Positions 24,564 to 32,337 of a DNA stretch of 32,337 nucleotides are shown piece by piece; position 1 is the stretch's first letter, and each line of letters opens with the position of its first letter. Where the stretch lies: assembly GCA_003669555.1 (NCBI GenBank), contig QWOS01000057.1, positions 1 through 32,337 of the forward strand, read 5' to 3'. The stretch comes from Planctomycetota bacterium. Lineage in GTDB: Bacteria > Planctomycetota > Planctomycetia > Gemmatales > Gemmataceae. Below the pieces are notes generated by a model that had not been told where the DNA came from, did not search any database, and saw only the letters and a list, made by a program, of their open reading frames with translations. The translations under genes were made by a program, and so were the position numbers.

Positions 24564-25511
24564 TCATTCGGCGGCTCCCGTTACCACCCCATCCTCAACA
24601 CCCGCCAAAGCGGCCCACAAACCGAAATTACTGGCCATGGCACCGGTGTTGAGGGGCCTGACCGACCCGTCTCCCCAAGCAAAATTGATCTGGTTGGAAT
24701 GGTGGGAACCAAAGACGCCCCATCCCTTGTTGTCGATGGTTACACCAAAAGCAGAATAGGCAGCCGTTGATACCCAGCCAGGCCCACAATTCCCCTGTCC
24801 AAGCACCGCATCAGCAAAAGGAGACGGTGCGGAAGGAAATTCACCAGCCAGCAGCGTGTTGGTGGAACCATCGGCAATGGTGGAAATCTTGTTCTGTGCC
24901 GCGTAGTAAAAGATACCGTGATAAGCGCGACCATAACGCCAGTCGCCAGCCATCGCCACATAATTGGATCTGCCAAGAACCACGCTTCCAGGCGCTGAAG
25001 AAAACACATGGCCCGTGGCTGCACCAATGGGATAATCAACACCCGCTGTCCCGTAATCTTGTGCCATCCAGACGGTTTTCCATGTGTCAGGATTGGGGCT
25101 GGAAGGGCATATAAAGGTTTTGATTCTTCCCTCCGATCCGTATTGGACCGGTGGGCGGGGCACGGAGGTGGTGCCAGTGGATGCCGGCCTGTTCAGGGGT
25201 TCCTGGTACCACCATGTTTTGGGGGTGTCAAAAACGAACAGTTTGAAGTTGGCATCTGCCTCCATGAAAGGAAGCGCATAAACCATCGGGCCCACCAGTT
25301 TCTGATCCATGCCGGCTGGGAGCTTACCCGCCGAGCCCTCATAGTTGTGCATGGCCAGGGCAATTTGTTTGAGGTTGTTCTGGCAGCTCATCCGGTTTGC
25401 CGCTTCGCGCACTTTTTGCACGGCGGGAACCAGCAGGCCAACCAGCACGGCAATGATGGCGATCACCACCAGCAATTCAATCAGCGTAAATCCCTTGCGA
25501 GACCGGTACAT
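24564..25511 (-). CDS. DUF1559 prepilin-like protein
   Basis: A 315-residue protein of a family greatly expanded in planctomycetes. The start [23 protein letters not shown] is a type IV prepilin signal: the peptidase would cut after Gly, and the new N-terminal Phe would be methylated. [20 protein letters not shown] follows, as in the family, and near the end [14 protein letters not shown] is the H-x9-DG motif. These proteins are presumed pseudopilins or surface components exported by a type II or IV-like system. The frame is open upstream to 25595, but ATG 25511 lies just before the prepilin signal and has GGGGG 8 nt upstream. The 279 bp between it and the oxidoreductase stop is AT-rich and should contain its promoter. 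Confidence 0.92.
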   Translation of the reverse strand: MYRSRKGFTLIELLVVIAIIAVLVGLLVPAVQKVREAANRMSCQNNLKQIALAMHNYEGSAGKLPAGMDQKLVGPMVYALPFMEADANFKLFVFDTPKTWWYQEPLNRPASTGTTSVPRPPVQYGSEGRIKTFICPSSPNPDTWKTVWMAQDYGTAGVDYPIGAATGHVFSSAPGSVVLGRSNYVAMAGDWRYGRAYHGIFYYAAQNKISTIADGSTNTLLAGEFPSAPSPFADAVLGQGNCGPGWVSTAAYSAFGVTIDNKGWGVFGSHHSNQINFAWGDGSVRPLNTGAMASNFGLWAALAGVEDGVVTGAAE

Positions 25512-25790
25512 GAAAACAACCCCCAGAACGGGAAAGAAGTTATGAAAACACTGGAGTGAAGGTGAGGTAGGCACTCCATACTTATTTATTGACATTTTTC
25601 TTACGGGTACAAGCGCAAAGCTCTCTCATTTTTAATTAAACCTTCATATTCTTACCGTCTATTCAGATTACAAAGTTATTTCTGCTGCGTCCTTCACTTG
25701 CCCTGGCCCGTCGGCTCTCCTGAAAAAAAATGTCAACGCGCATCCATGTTGCGCCTGTTTTCAGACCCTTGCAGGCCTATTTCTCCACAA

Positions 25791-26948
25791 TTACAAGCTG
25801 AATGGAGACCCGCGGTCCGCCAGGGGGAAGTTGACCCGGGCTGATTTCAGCGCCGCCTGATAGACCCCCATCACCATTTCCACGACCGCAAGTCCGTTTT
25901 TCCCACTACAGGCCGGATCGCACCGGTTTGCGGCCGCTTCCAGCAGGTCATCCGCCACATAACCATTGGGAACCACCGGCTTCCTGCCCGTCATTTTTGC
26001 AGCTGGCGCCACCAGAGGAGCCCAGGCTACGGTTTTTCCATCCTTACCCCATTGGCTGCCAAAACGCACATAGACACGCTGGGTGCCATCCATCACCACC
26101 CGGGCCATCCCCTGGCTGCCCAGTAGTTCCATTCCCCATGGATCGAGAACCGCTTTCCATGGGTGCCCGCTGGTGAAGGTACCCAAGGCACCTCCAGAGA
26201 ACCCAAATTGCGCATTCACCCTATCGCCAGCCACTGGGCCCACCCAATCCGATGTGATCCGGCCGCTGGCGCGGGTGATGGGCTTGCCCTTCTGGGTGAC
26301 AGTGGCCTGGCACCACCGGACATCACCCGCGAACAGACGCATCAGATCGAACAGGTGGGTGCCTAGCACCATCATGTCCTCACCACCAGCGCGGGCAGCA
26401 TCCTGCTTGCCCCAGGCGCGTACTTCCAGTAATTCCCCCAGCAATTCAGACTGGCGTTTCACCAGTTCCGTCACGGAGCCATCGAGGCGGGTCTGATGGG
26501 CAACCGCCACCCGGCACCCATCACGCTCTGCCAGGGCCAGAATCGCATCCCCCTCGGCCGGGGTGGTGACAAATGGTTTTTCAAGCAAAAGGTGCGCCCC
26601 CATCCCCAGGGCCGCAATTGCCATGGCATGGTGCTGGTCGGTGTGCCGGCTGGCGATCACCACCACCTGGGGTTTTTCCCGCTCAAGCATTTGCCGGTAA
26701 TCAGCGTACCCCTTGGGGGCACCCGAACTTTTCAGCGCTTTGGCCAAACCGGTGGCATCCGCATCGGCAACCGCAACCAGCGTCACATCCTGACGGTGCT
26801 GAAAAACCCGCTCCATCCCATGGCCATAATCCCCACGCCTGGTGGCCCCTATGACTGCGGCGCGAATGGGCGGCTCAGCCCGACCAAAAACTGGCAAAAC
26901 CGCCAGGGTGCCCACGGTGGTGGCAAAATTACGGCGATTCAGTCGCAT
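25791..26948 (-). CDS. Gfo/Idh/MocA family oxidoreductase with Tat leader
   Basis: A 385-residue NAD(P)-dependent oxidoreductase, probably acting on a sugar or polyol. The Rossmann start IRAAVIGATRRGDYG begins at about residue 28, LLLEKPFVTT (EKP at 123-125) is the family signature that helps bind cofactor and substrate, and GTHLFDLMRLFAG corresponds to the later conserved stretch. The N-terminus NRRNFATTVGTLAVLPVFG is a twin-arginine export signal, so the folded, cofactor-loaded enzyme may act in the periplasm; this is frequent in planctomycetes. ATG 26948 has GGGAGG 8 nt upstream. It starts 12 nt after the SGNH hydrolase stop, so the two share a transcript. The substrate is unknown. Confidence 0.88.
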   Translation of the reverse strand: MRLNRRNFATTVGTLAVLPVFGRAEPPIRAAVIGATRRGDYGHGMERVFQHRQDVTLVAVADADATGLAKALKSSGAPKGYADYRQMLEREKPQVVVIASRHTDQHHAMAIAALGMGAHLLLEKPFVTTPAEGDAILALAERDGCRVAVAHQTRLDGSVTELVKRQSELLGELLEVRAWGKQDAARAGGEDMMVLGTHLFDLMRLFAGDVRWCQATVTQKGKPITRASGRITSDWVGPVAGDRVNAQFGFSGGALGTFTSGHPWKAVLDPWGMELLGSQGMARVVMDGTQRVYVRFGSQWGKDGKTVAWAPLVAPAAKMTGRKPVVPNGYVADDLLEAAANRCDPACSGKNGLAVVEMVMGVYQAALKSARVNFPLADRGSPFSL

Positions 26949-26960
26949 GGACCAGCCTCC

Positions 26961-27644
26961 CTAATTGACATTGGTGGGCATCAACAGCGGTTCAAGCAGG
27001 CTCACCCACCGGGCATAGCCAAGCTCATTCAGGTGCTCCAGATCCTGCTGATAAAGGGCAGGATCTGGCATGCCATTGGCCCCCAGAAGGGCCGTGCACC
27101 CATCGACATAGACTGCCAGCCCGGCCGACTGCTCGCAAATTGCCTTGAGCAGCCGGTTTGCCTCCAGCACTTCACCCAGTTCCCCGATGCGACTCAGACT
27201 GGGTTTTACGGCAAGAAAATACACTTTCGACCCAGGCAAATTATCGCGTGTCAGATTTAGGAATTTCTTCATCTCTTCCACAACCTGGGAAGGAGTTCTC
27301 CCGGCATGAATATCATTGCTCCCCTCGTAAACCACAATCCGGCGCGGTTTGAAGGGAAAAACAATCCGCGCGGCACAATTGTTCAGGTGGGCCATCTCCG
27401 AGCCACCGAAACCGTGGTTGACAGTTTCCAGGCCGGGGAAAGTTTTTTTCAGATCCCAAAGCCTGATGCTGGAACTACCTATGAAAAGAACTGCTTCCGC
27501 AGAAAGGGGCTGCTTCCCTTGAGCCTCGATAGCGGCAATTTCTGTTTCAAAAGGGTGAGGCTCAAGGATTTTTCCTCTGGTGCATGCCAGAAGCTGAGTG
27601 CCAGCCAGCATCAGCGCCAGCCAGCGTTTTTTTGGTGGATACAT
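26961..27644 (-). CDS. SGNH/GDSL-family hydrolase lipoprotein
   Basis: A 227-residue esterase-type hydrolase. Block I is FIGSSSIRLWD (catalytic Ser about 58), block II is NHGFGGSEM, block III is VYEGSNDI (Gly and Asn of the oxyanion hole), and block V is DLEHLNELGY, giving the Asp and His of the triad. This pattern fits platelet-activating-factor-acetylhydrolase-like or carbohydrate acetylesterase SGNH enzymes. The leader ends in QLLAC, so the protein is likely a lipoprotein facing the periplasm. The frame extends to 27695, but ATG 27644 has GGAGAAAGG upstream and begins the leader. The oxidoreductase follows 12 nt later. Removal of acyl groups from a glycan followed by sugar oxidation is a plausible shared task, not shown. 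Confidence 0.87.
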   Translation of the reverse strand: MYPPKKRWLALMLAGTQLLACTRGKILEPHPFETEIAAIEAQGKQPLSAEAVLFIGSSSIRLWDLKKTFPGLETVNHGFGGSEMAHLNNCAARIVFPFKPRRIVVYEGSNDIHAGRTPSQVVEEMKKFLNLTRDNLPGSKVYFLAVKPSLSRIGELGEVLEANRLLKAICEQSAGLAVYVDGCTALLGANGMPDPALYQQDLEHLNELGYARWVSLLEPLLMPTNVN

Positions 27645-27688
27645 TCTGACCTTTCTCCAGCGGTTCCCGAAGCCGGCCACTCCGCTTG

Positions 27689-27719
27689 TTGACATTGGCT
27701 AGCTTGAGTAGGTTAACAT
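27689..27719 (+). promoter_or_regulatory. Possible promoter of the second adaptor-RND operon
   Basis: A perfect TTGACA (27689-27694), followed 19 bp later by TAACAT (27714-27719), lies in the divergent gap 58-88 bp before the adaptor ATG. The spacing is slightly long. No palindrome like that of the TetR operon is nearby. Confidence 0.35.
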
Positions 27720-27776
27720 TTGCGGATTTGTTTGCACGCATTTCCCGAAACCATTTTGTCACGCCAGAGCTTTCCC

Positions 27777-29027
27777 ATGAAACAACTTGCACTTCCAGGC
27801 ACCCTGCTTGCCGGTCTTTTTTGTGGGCTCGGTTTTCTTGGGTGCGGCAAGCCGCCTGTCCTGCCCGCGCCCGATGCCGCCCCGGCGGTTTCGATCAGCC
27901 AGGTGATCGGGCGGCAAGTGACCGACTCGGTTGATTTCACCGGGCGGGTGGATGCGGTGAACTATGTCGACATCAAGGCTCGTGTCACCGGTTACATCAC
28001 GAGCACAAAATTCAAGGAAGGCGATCTGGTGAAGCAGGGTGCTTTGCTTTTCGAAATCGACCAGCGGCCCTTCAAATCCAAGCTTGACGATGTGCAAAGC
28101 CAACTGGTGTTGCAAAAAGCGAAGTACAAGCTGGCGAAGGCCGATAACCTGCGCGCCAAAGAGGTGGGGAAAACTCCGGGTGCCATCAGCGTGCAGGAGC
28201 TGGACAAGTACCAGGCCGCCGAGGAAGAGGCAGAAGCCGCCGTGAAAGCAGTCAAGGCGGGCAACGAGATTCATGAGCTCAATCTCGAATTTTGCAAAGT
28301 GATTGCGCCTATCGATGGGAAGATCAGCCGCTACTACTTCACTCTGGGCAACCTGGTGAATGCTGATCAGACACTGCTAACCACGCTGGTCTCGCAAGAC
28401 CCGATCTATGTCTATTTCGACGCTGATGAACGGACCCTTTTGCGGGTGAAGCGCATGGTTCAGGATGGCAATTTGAGTTTCAGCGGAAATCACCCCGACC
28501 TGACTTTCCTGGTGTCCCTGCAAGACGAGAACGATTTCAGGCACATCGCCCGGGTCAATTTCATCAACAACAAGATCGACCCACTCACCGGCACTATCAC
28601 GATCCGCGGCGAGATTGAAAACCCCCCTATCGGCGCCACAGGCAGGCTTTTCGTCCCGGGCATGTTCTGCCGGGTGCGTCTACCGCTGGGGTCCCCGCGA
28701 CCTGTGACCCTGGTGGCTGAAAAAGCCATCGGCACCGACCAAGGCAACAAATTCGTTTATGTGGTGGGAGATGACAACAAAGCAATCAGTCGGCGGGTGA
28801 CACTGGGAGCGACGCAACCAGACGGACTGCGCGTGGTGGAAACGGGCCTGAAAGCCGGGGAAAAGGTGGTGGTTACCGGAATCCAGATGGTCCGGCAGGG
28901 TGAACCGGTCACACCCGTGGAGGTAGCCATGCCCACTATCGGGCCCGCCATTTTACCAACGCCGCAACCTGGTACCAAACCTGTCTCCGGCACCCCTGCT
29001 CCGCCAGCGGGAACCGACAAGAAGTAA
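27777..29027 (+). CDS. RND efflux periplasmic adaptor lipoprotein (second locus)
   Basis: A 416-residue membrane-fusion protein similar in design to the one at 14072: leader with lipobox GFLGC (Cys near 23), VDFTGRVDAVNYVDIKARVTGYI (first lipoyl region), GDLVKQGALLFEIDQRPF, a helical hairpin rich in Lys and Glu at about 100-165, then LNLEFCKVIAPIDGKISRYYF (second lipoyl half, in outline) and beta-barrel segments including VYFDADERTLLRVK. The C-terminus is rich in Pro and Thr. The frame opens at 27720, but ATG 27777 begins the leader, although the ribosome site is weak. It is followed 40 nt later by an RND permease. No TetR gene or operator is nearby, so its control differs from that of the other locus. 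Confidence 0.92.
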   Translation: MKQLALPGTLLAGLFCGLGFLGCGKPPVLPAPDAAPAVSISQVIGRQVTDSVDFTGRVDAVNYVDIKARVTGYITSTKFKEGDLVKQGALLFEIDQRPFKSKLDDVQSQLVLQKAKYKLAKADNLRAKEVGKTPGAISVQELDKYQAAEEEAEAAVKAVKAGNEIHELNLEFCKVIAPIDGKISRYYFTLGNLVNADQTLLTTLVSQDPIYVYFDADERTLLRVKRMVQDGNLSFSGNHPDLTFLVSLQDENDFRHIARVNFINNKIDPLTGTITIRGEIENPPIGATGRLFVPGMFCRVRLPLGSPRPVTLVAEKAIGTDQGNKFVYVVGDDNKAISRRVTLGATQPDGLRVVETGLKAGEKVVVTGIQMVRQGEPVTPVEVAMPTIGPAILPTPQPGTKPVSGTPAPPAGTDKK

Positions 29028-29067
29028 CACCTCCCACCCGACCATCCCTCCCAGGGGAGCCGCTTGC

Positions 29068-32000
29068 GTGATCTCGAACTACTTCATTGACCGGCCCATC
29101 TTCGCTTCGGTTTTATCCATCTTCCTGGTCATTGCCGGTGCGTTGGCCGCCGTTTCCCTGCCTATCTCCCAGTATCCGCCTATCGTACCGCCCACGGTGC
29201 AGGTGGCGGTCACTTACCCGGGCGCCAGCTCACAAGTGGTGGCCGACACCGTCGCCGCCCCCATCGAGCAGCAGGTCAACGGCGTCGACAACATGCTGTA
29301 CATGTGCTCCACCAGTGACAACACGGGTGCCTACAACCTGATCGTCACTTTCAGCCTGGGCACCAACCTCAACGATGCGCTGGTGGCGGTGCAAAACCGG
29401 GTGAATCTGGCAGTGCCTCAGCTCCCGAAAAGTGTCCAGAAGCAGGGCCTCACCATCAAGAAAAAATCACCAGCCATCCTGCTGGCGGTGAATCTTTTCT
29501 CGCCCGATGGCAGTTACGATGACATCTTTCTGTCGAACTACGCCACCATCCATCTCAAGGACGAGCTTTTCCGTCTGGAGGGCATCGGCGATATCACCTA
29601 TCTCGGACAGCGCGATTACGCCATCCGTGTCTGGCTTGACCCGCAAAAAATGGCCTCCCTGAATATCAGCGCCAACGAGGTAACCGATGCCATCAAGCAG
29701 CAGAACACCGCCCTCTCGCCTGGCCAGGTGGGGCAGCAGCCCACGCCCGACGGTCAGCAAATGCAGCTCACTCTCGATGCCATGGGCCGGCTTTCCACCC
29801 CTGAAGAGTTTGGCAACATCATCCTGCGCGCGCTCAGCTCCCAACCGGGCGATGTATCGCCCCAGGTGCTGCGGCTGCGTGATGTCGCCCGGGTGGAAAT
29901 GGGGGCGAACAATTACAACCAATCGGCGACCTCCAGTAGTTTGCCGGCCGTGGCCCTGGCCATTTATCAGTTGCCGGGCAGCAATGCCCTGGATGTGGGC
30001 AAGCTGGTGAAGGCCAAAATGATCGAAATGAAAAAGCGCTTCCCTCCCGGCCTTGATTACAAGATCAGCTACGACACCACGCCTTTTATCGGCGAATCTG
30101 TCCTCGAGGTGGTGAATACGCTACGCGATGCCGTGGCGCTGGTAGCTGTGGTGGTGCTGGTTTTTTTGCAAAGCTGGCGGGCCACTCTCATCCCGCTGAT
30201 CGCTGTACCCGTGGCCATTGTGGGCACCTTTGCGGCAATGGCAGCTATGGGTTTCACCATCAACAACATCTCGCTGTTTGGTCTGGTGCTGGCCATCGGC
30301 ATTGTGGTCGATGACGCCATTGTTGTGGTAGAGAATGTGGAGCGCTGGCTGGCTGAAGGGCTTACGCCCCGCGAAGCGGCGCGCAAGGCGATGGGTGAGG
30401 TGACCGGACCGGTGGTGGCCGTGGCGCTGGTCCTTTGCGCGGTCTTCATCCCCTGCGCCTTTATCAGCGGCATCACGGGCCAGTTTTTCCGGCAGTTCGC
30501 TATCACCATTGCCGTCTCCACGGTCATCTCCGCCTTCAACTCGCTCACCCTGGCCCCGGCACTGGCCACCATCTTGCTACAGCCACACGGCGCCAAAGCC
30601 GATCCGCTGCAATGGGTCATCAACCTGACTCTGGGCTGGTTTTTCAAACTGTTCGAATGGTTTTTTGGCGCCATGATTCATGCCTATGGCTGGTCGGTTG
30701 GCTGGCTTGTCCGGCTGACAATCGTGGTACTGGTGCTGTATGTCGGCCTGCTGGGGGCAACTGGCTGGCTATTCAGCAAGGTACCCACCGGCTTCATCCC
30801 TGCCCAGGACCAGGGCTACCTGCTGGTGAACCTGCAACTGCCTGATTCGGCCAGCGTGCAGCGAACCCAGGAGGTGATGGCCCGGGTAGAGAAAATCGCC
30901 CGCGACACCCCTGGGGTAGCCGACACTTTGTCGGTCTCCGGCTTCACGGTGTTGCTAAGCATGGGCGGCCCCAACTATGGGTCCATTTTCATTGTCCTTG
31001 ATCCGTTTGAAAAGCGGCACGGGGAAGATTTGGGCGCCAATGCCATCATCATGAAGCTACGCAAGGCCTACCACGACGAAATCCGCGATGCCCAGGTGAT
31101 GGTCTTTGGCGCGCCGCCGGTTCCCGGCCTGGGGACGGCGGGCGGATTCAAGTGCATGGTGGAAGACCGGGGCGACCTGGGGCTGGACAATCTCGAGAGG
31201 TTCACCAACCTTTTGCTGGCGGAGGGTCGCAAAAACCCAGGATTTTTCGGCCTGTCAACCATGTACACTGCCAGCTCGCCGCAACTGTACGCCGACATTG
31301 ACCGGGCCAAGGTTCGCGCACTCCAGTTGAAGGTGGAAGATGTGAACGCGGCCTTCGACACCCTCATTGGCTCCGACTATGTCAACAATTTCAACGCCTT
31401 CGGGCGCTACTGGCAGGTCAACATGATGGCAGACCTGCAATACCGATCCAGGATAGAACAGCTTGGCCTCATGAAGATCCGCAATGCCAGTGGCATGATG
31501 GTGCCGCTGGGCTCGTTGGTGGAAATGCGTGACTCCACCGGCCCAGGCATGGTGATGCGTTACAACCTGTACCGCGCGGCGCCGATCAATGGTTTGGCGC
31601 TCCCCTGGATTCTTAGTTCCACCCAGGCAATGGACACGCTCGATGCGGTTGCCGCAAAAACGCTGCCCAGCGCCATGACCACAGACTGGACCGAACTCAA
31701 CCTCCTGCAACGCCAGGAGGCCTTCGACTGGCACAACAAGATCGTCTTCCCGATGGCAGTACTATTTGTGTTCCTGGTGCTGTCGGCCCTGTACGAGAGC
31801 TGGGCCCTTCCTCTGGCTGTGATCCTGGTGGTGCCGATGTGCCTGCTTTCGAGTGTCATCGGCGTGGCCATGGCACGGATGGACATCAACATCTTCACCC
31901 AGATTGGTTTTGTGGTGCTGGTGGGGTTGGCCAGCAAAAATGCAATTCTCATTGTCGAATTTGCCAAGCAGCTTTCCGATAGTGGTAAATCGCCACGCGA

Positions 32001-32337
32001 GGCGGTAATCGAGGCCTGCAAGCTGCGCTTGCGTCCCATCATGATGACCTCGCTGGCATTCATTCTGGGTGTGGTGCCCCTGGTTATCGCCACAGGTGCC
32101 GGCGCAGAAATGCGCCGGGCCCTCGGGACTGCGGTTTTCAGCGGCATGCTGGGTGTGACAGTTTTTGGCCTCTTCCTCACCCCCGTCTTTTTCTTCGTCA
32201 TCCAGTGGTGTTCAGCCCGGCCCGAGCTGAACACCCCGGCCATTCGGCGGCTCAATCAGGGGCTGATGCTCCTGCTGACATTCCTTACCCTGGGCCTGTT
32301 CAGGCTGATCAAACGCAAGGTGGTCCCCCGCGCAGCC
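29068..32337 (+). CDS. RND efflux permease, truncated by window end
   Basis: 1090 codons run without a stop to the last base, so the gene is nearly complete but open at its 3' end. It starts with GTG at 29068, with AGGGGAG 8 nt upstream. The family start NYFIDRPIFASVLS is present, then VAAPIEQQVNGVDNMLYM, Asp415/Asp416 in GIVVDDAIVVVENVE, and Lys957 in GLASKNAILIVEFAKQ: the HAE1/AcrB-type proton-relay residues. GAGAEMRRALGTAVFSGM lies near the end. Unlike the tandem pair at 15349 and 18759, its TM6-TM7 region has no extra hydrophobic segment (Asp-Lys distance 542, against about 590). CTCC (29048-29051) can pair with GGAG (29056-29059), which may partly mask the ribosome site. It works with the adaptor at 27777. 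Confidence 0.93.
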   Translation, partial: MISNYFIDRPIFASVLSIFLVIAGALAAVSLPISQYPPIVPPTVQVAVTYPGASSQVVADTVAAPIEQQVNGVDNMLYMCSTSDNTGAYNLIVTFSLGTNLNDALVAVQNRVNLAVPQLPKSVQKQGLTIKKKSPAILLAVNLFSPDGSYDDIFLSNYATIHLKDELFRLEGIGDITYLGQRDYAIRVWLDPQKMASLNISANEVTDAIKQQNTALSPGQVGQQPTPDGQQMQLTLDAMGRLSTPEEFGNIILRALSSQPGDVSPQVLRLRDVARVEMGANNYNQSATSSSLPAVALAIYQLPGSNALDVGKLVKAKMIEMKKRFPPGLDYKISYDTTPFIGESVLEVVNTLRDAVALVAVVVLVFLQSWRATLIPLIAVPVAIVGTFAAMAAMGFTINNISLFGLVLAIGIVVDDAIVVVENVERWLAEGLTPREAARKAMGEVTGPVVAVALVLCAVFIPCAFISGITGQFFRQFAITIAVSTVISAFNSLTLAPALATILLQPHGAKADPLQWVINLTLGWFFKLFEWFFGAMIHAYGWSVGWLVRLTIVVLVLYVGLLGATGWLFSKVPTGFIPAQDQGYLLVNLQLPDSASVQRTQEVMARVEKIARDTPGVADTLSVSGFTVLLSMGGPNYGSIFIVLDPFEKRHGEDLGANAIIMKLRKAYHDEIRDAQVMVFGAPPVPGLGTAGGFKCMVEDRGDLGLDNLERFTNLLLAEGRKNPGFFGLSTMYTASSPQLYADIDRAKVRALQLKVEDVNAAFDTLIGSDYVNNFNAFGRYWQVNMMADLQYRSRIEQLGLMKIRNASGMMVPLGSLVEMRDSTGPGMVMRYNLYRAAPINGLALPWILSSTQAMDTLDAVAAKTLPSAMTTDWTELNLLQRQEAFDWHNKIVFPMAVLFVFLVLSALYESWALPLAVILVVPMCLLSSVIGVAMARMDINIFTQIGFVVLVGLASKNAILIVEFAKQLSDSGKSPREAVIEACKLRLRPIMMTSLAFILGVVPLVIATGAGAEMRRALGTAVFSGMLGVTVFGLFLTPVFFFVIQWCSARPELNTPAIRRLNQGLMLLLTFLTLGLFRLIKRKVVPRAA

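Noticed and set aside
29087..29341. Open frame of 84 codons at the start of the third RND permease
   Set aside because: It is in a different frame from the permease, which begins with GTG at 29068 and reads open to the end of the window.
1..32337. CRISPR arrays, insertion sequences, phage genes, tRNA or rRNA genes
   Set aside because: I found no regularly spaced repeats, transposase or phage proteins, or RNA gene signatures on reading; a tRNAscan-SE run would be needed to exclude a tRNA.

Overview
The window looks like chromosomal DNA of a planctomycete, most likely in or near the family Gemmataceae. The clues are a leucine-rich-repeat protein opening with the short TIGR02996-type repeat-companion domain, a DUF1559 pseudopilin-like protein (prepilin helix at the start, H-x9-DG motif near the end), two secreted sulfatases in tandem, a Gfo/Idh/MocA oxidoreductase with a twin-arginine leader next to an SGNH hydrolase, and fairly high GC. 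Placement rests on recognising families, not on a marker gene. I saw no rRNA, tRNA, insertion sequence or CRISPR array.

Layout. 1-6837 (+): the end of a DUF58 protein, an AqpZ-type aquaporin with a clear terminator, a translationally coupled pair of exported sulfatases, and a DUF485 protein followed by an ActP-like solute:sodium symporter with an unusually large loop. 6920-8900 (-): a thioredoxin-like exported protein whose frame is interrupted by one TGA, and a YcsI/DUF1445 protein. 9326-13268 (+): a DcaP-like outer-membrane porin and an APC-family permease with a C-terminal cytosolic domain, separated by about 500 bp with no gene. 13401-22115 (+): a drug-efflux operon with TetR regulator, lipoprotein adaptor and two consecutive RND permeases, preceded by a palindromic operator. 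22184-27644 (-): an LRR protein, a mini-lipoprotein plus DUF1559 protein, and an oxidoreductase plus SGNH hydrolase pair. 27777-32337 (+): a second adaptor and a third RND permease that runs off the window.

The most striking observation is at 6920-7981 on the minus strand. The in-frame TGA sits just after a thioredoxin-like active-site region. The same frame stays open for a further 266 residues and continues the thioredoxin-like pattern. A perfect 8-bp hairpin begins 17 nt downstream of the TGA, with its apical loop 25 nt away and a G as the first loop base. This matches the published description of bacterial SECIS elements, so I propose a selenoprotein. A point mutation or sequencing error remains the alternative.

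Other notable points: a run of 12 C in the start region of the efflux adaptor gene (a possible slippage switch); a tandem permease pair in which both members carry about 48 extra residues, apparently an added membrane hairpin, that the third permease lacks; and a symporter with a loop of about 180 residues. No outer-membrane channel of the TolC type is present for the pumps.
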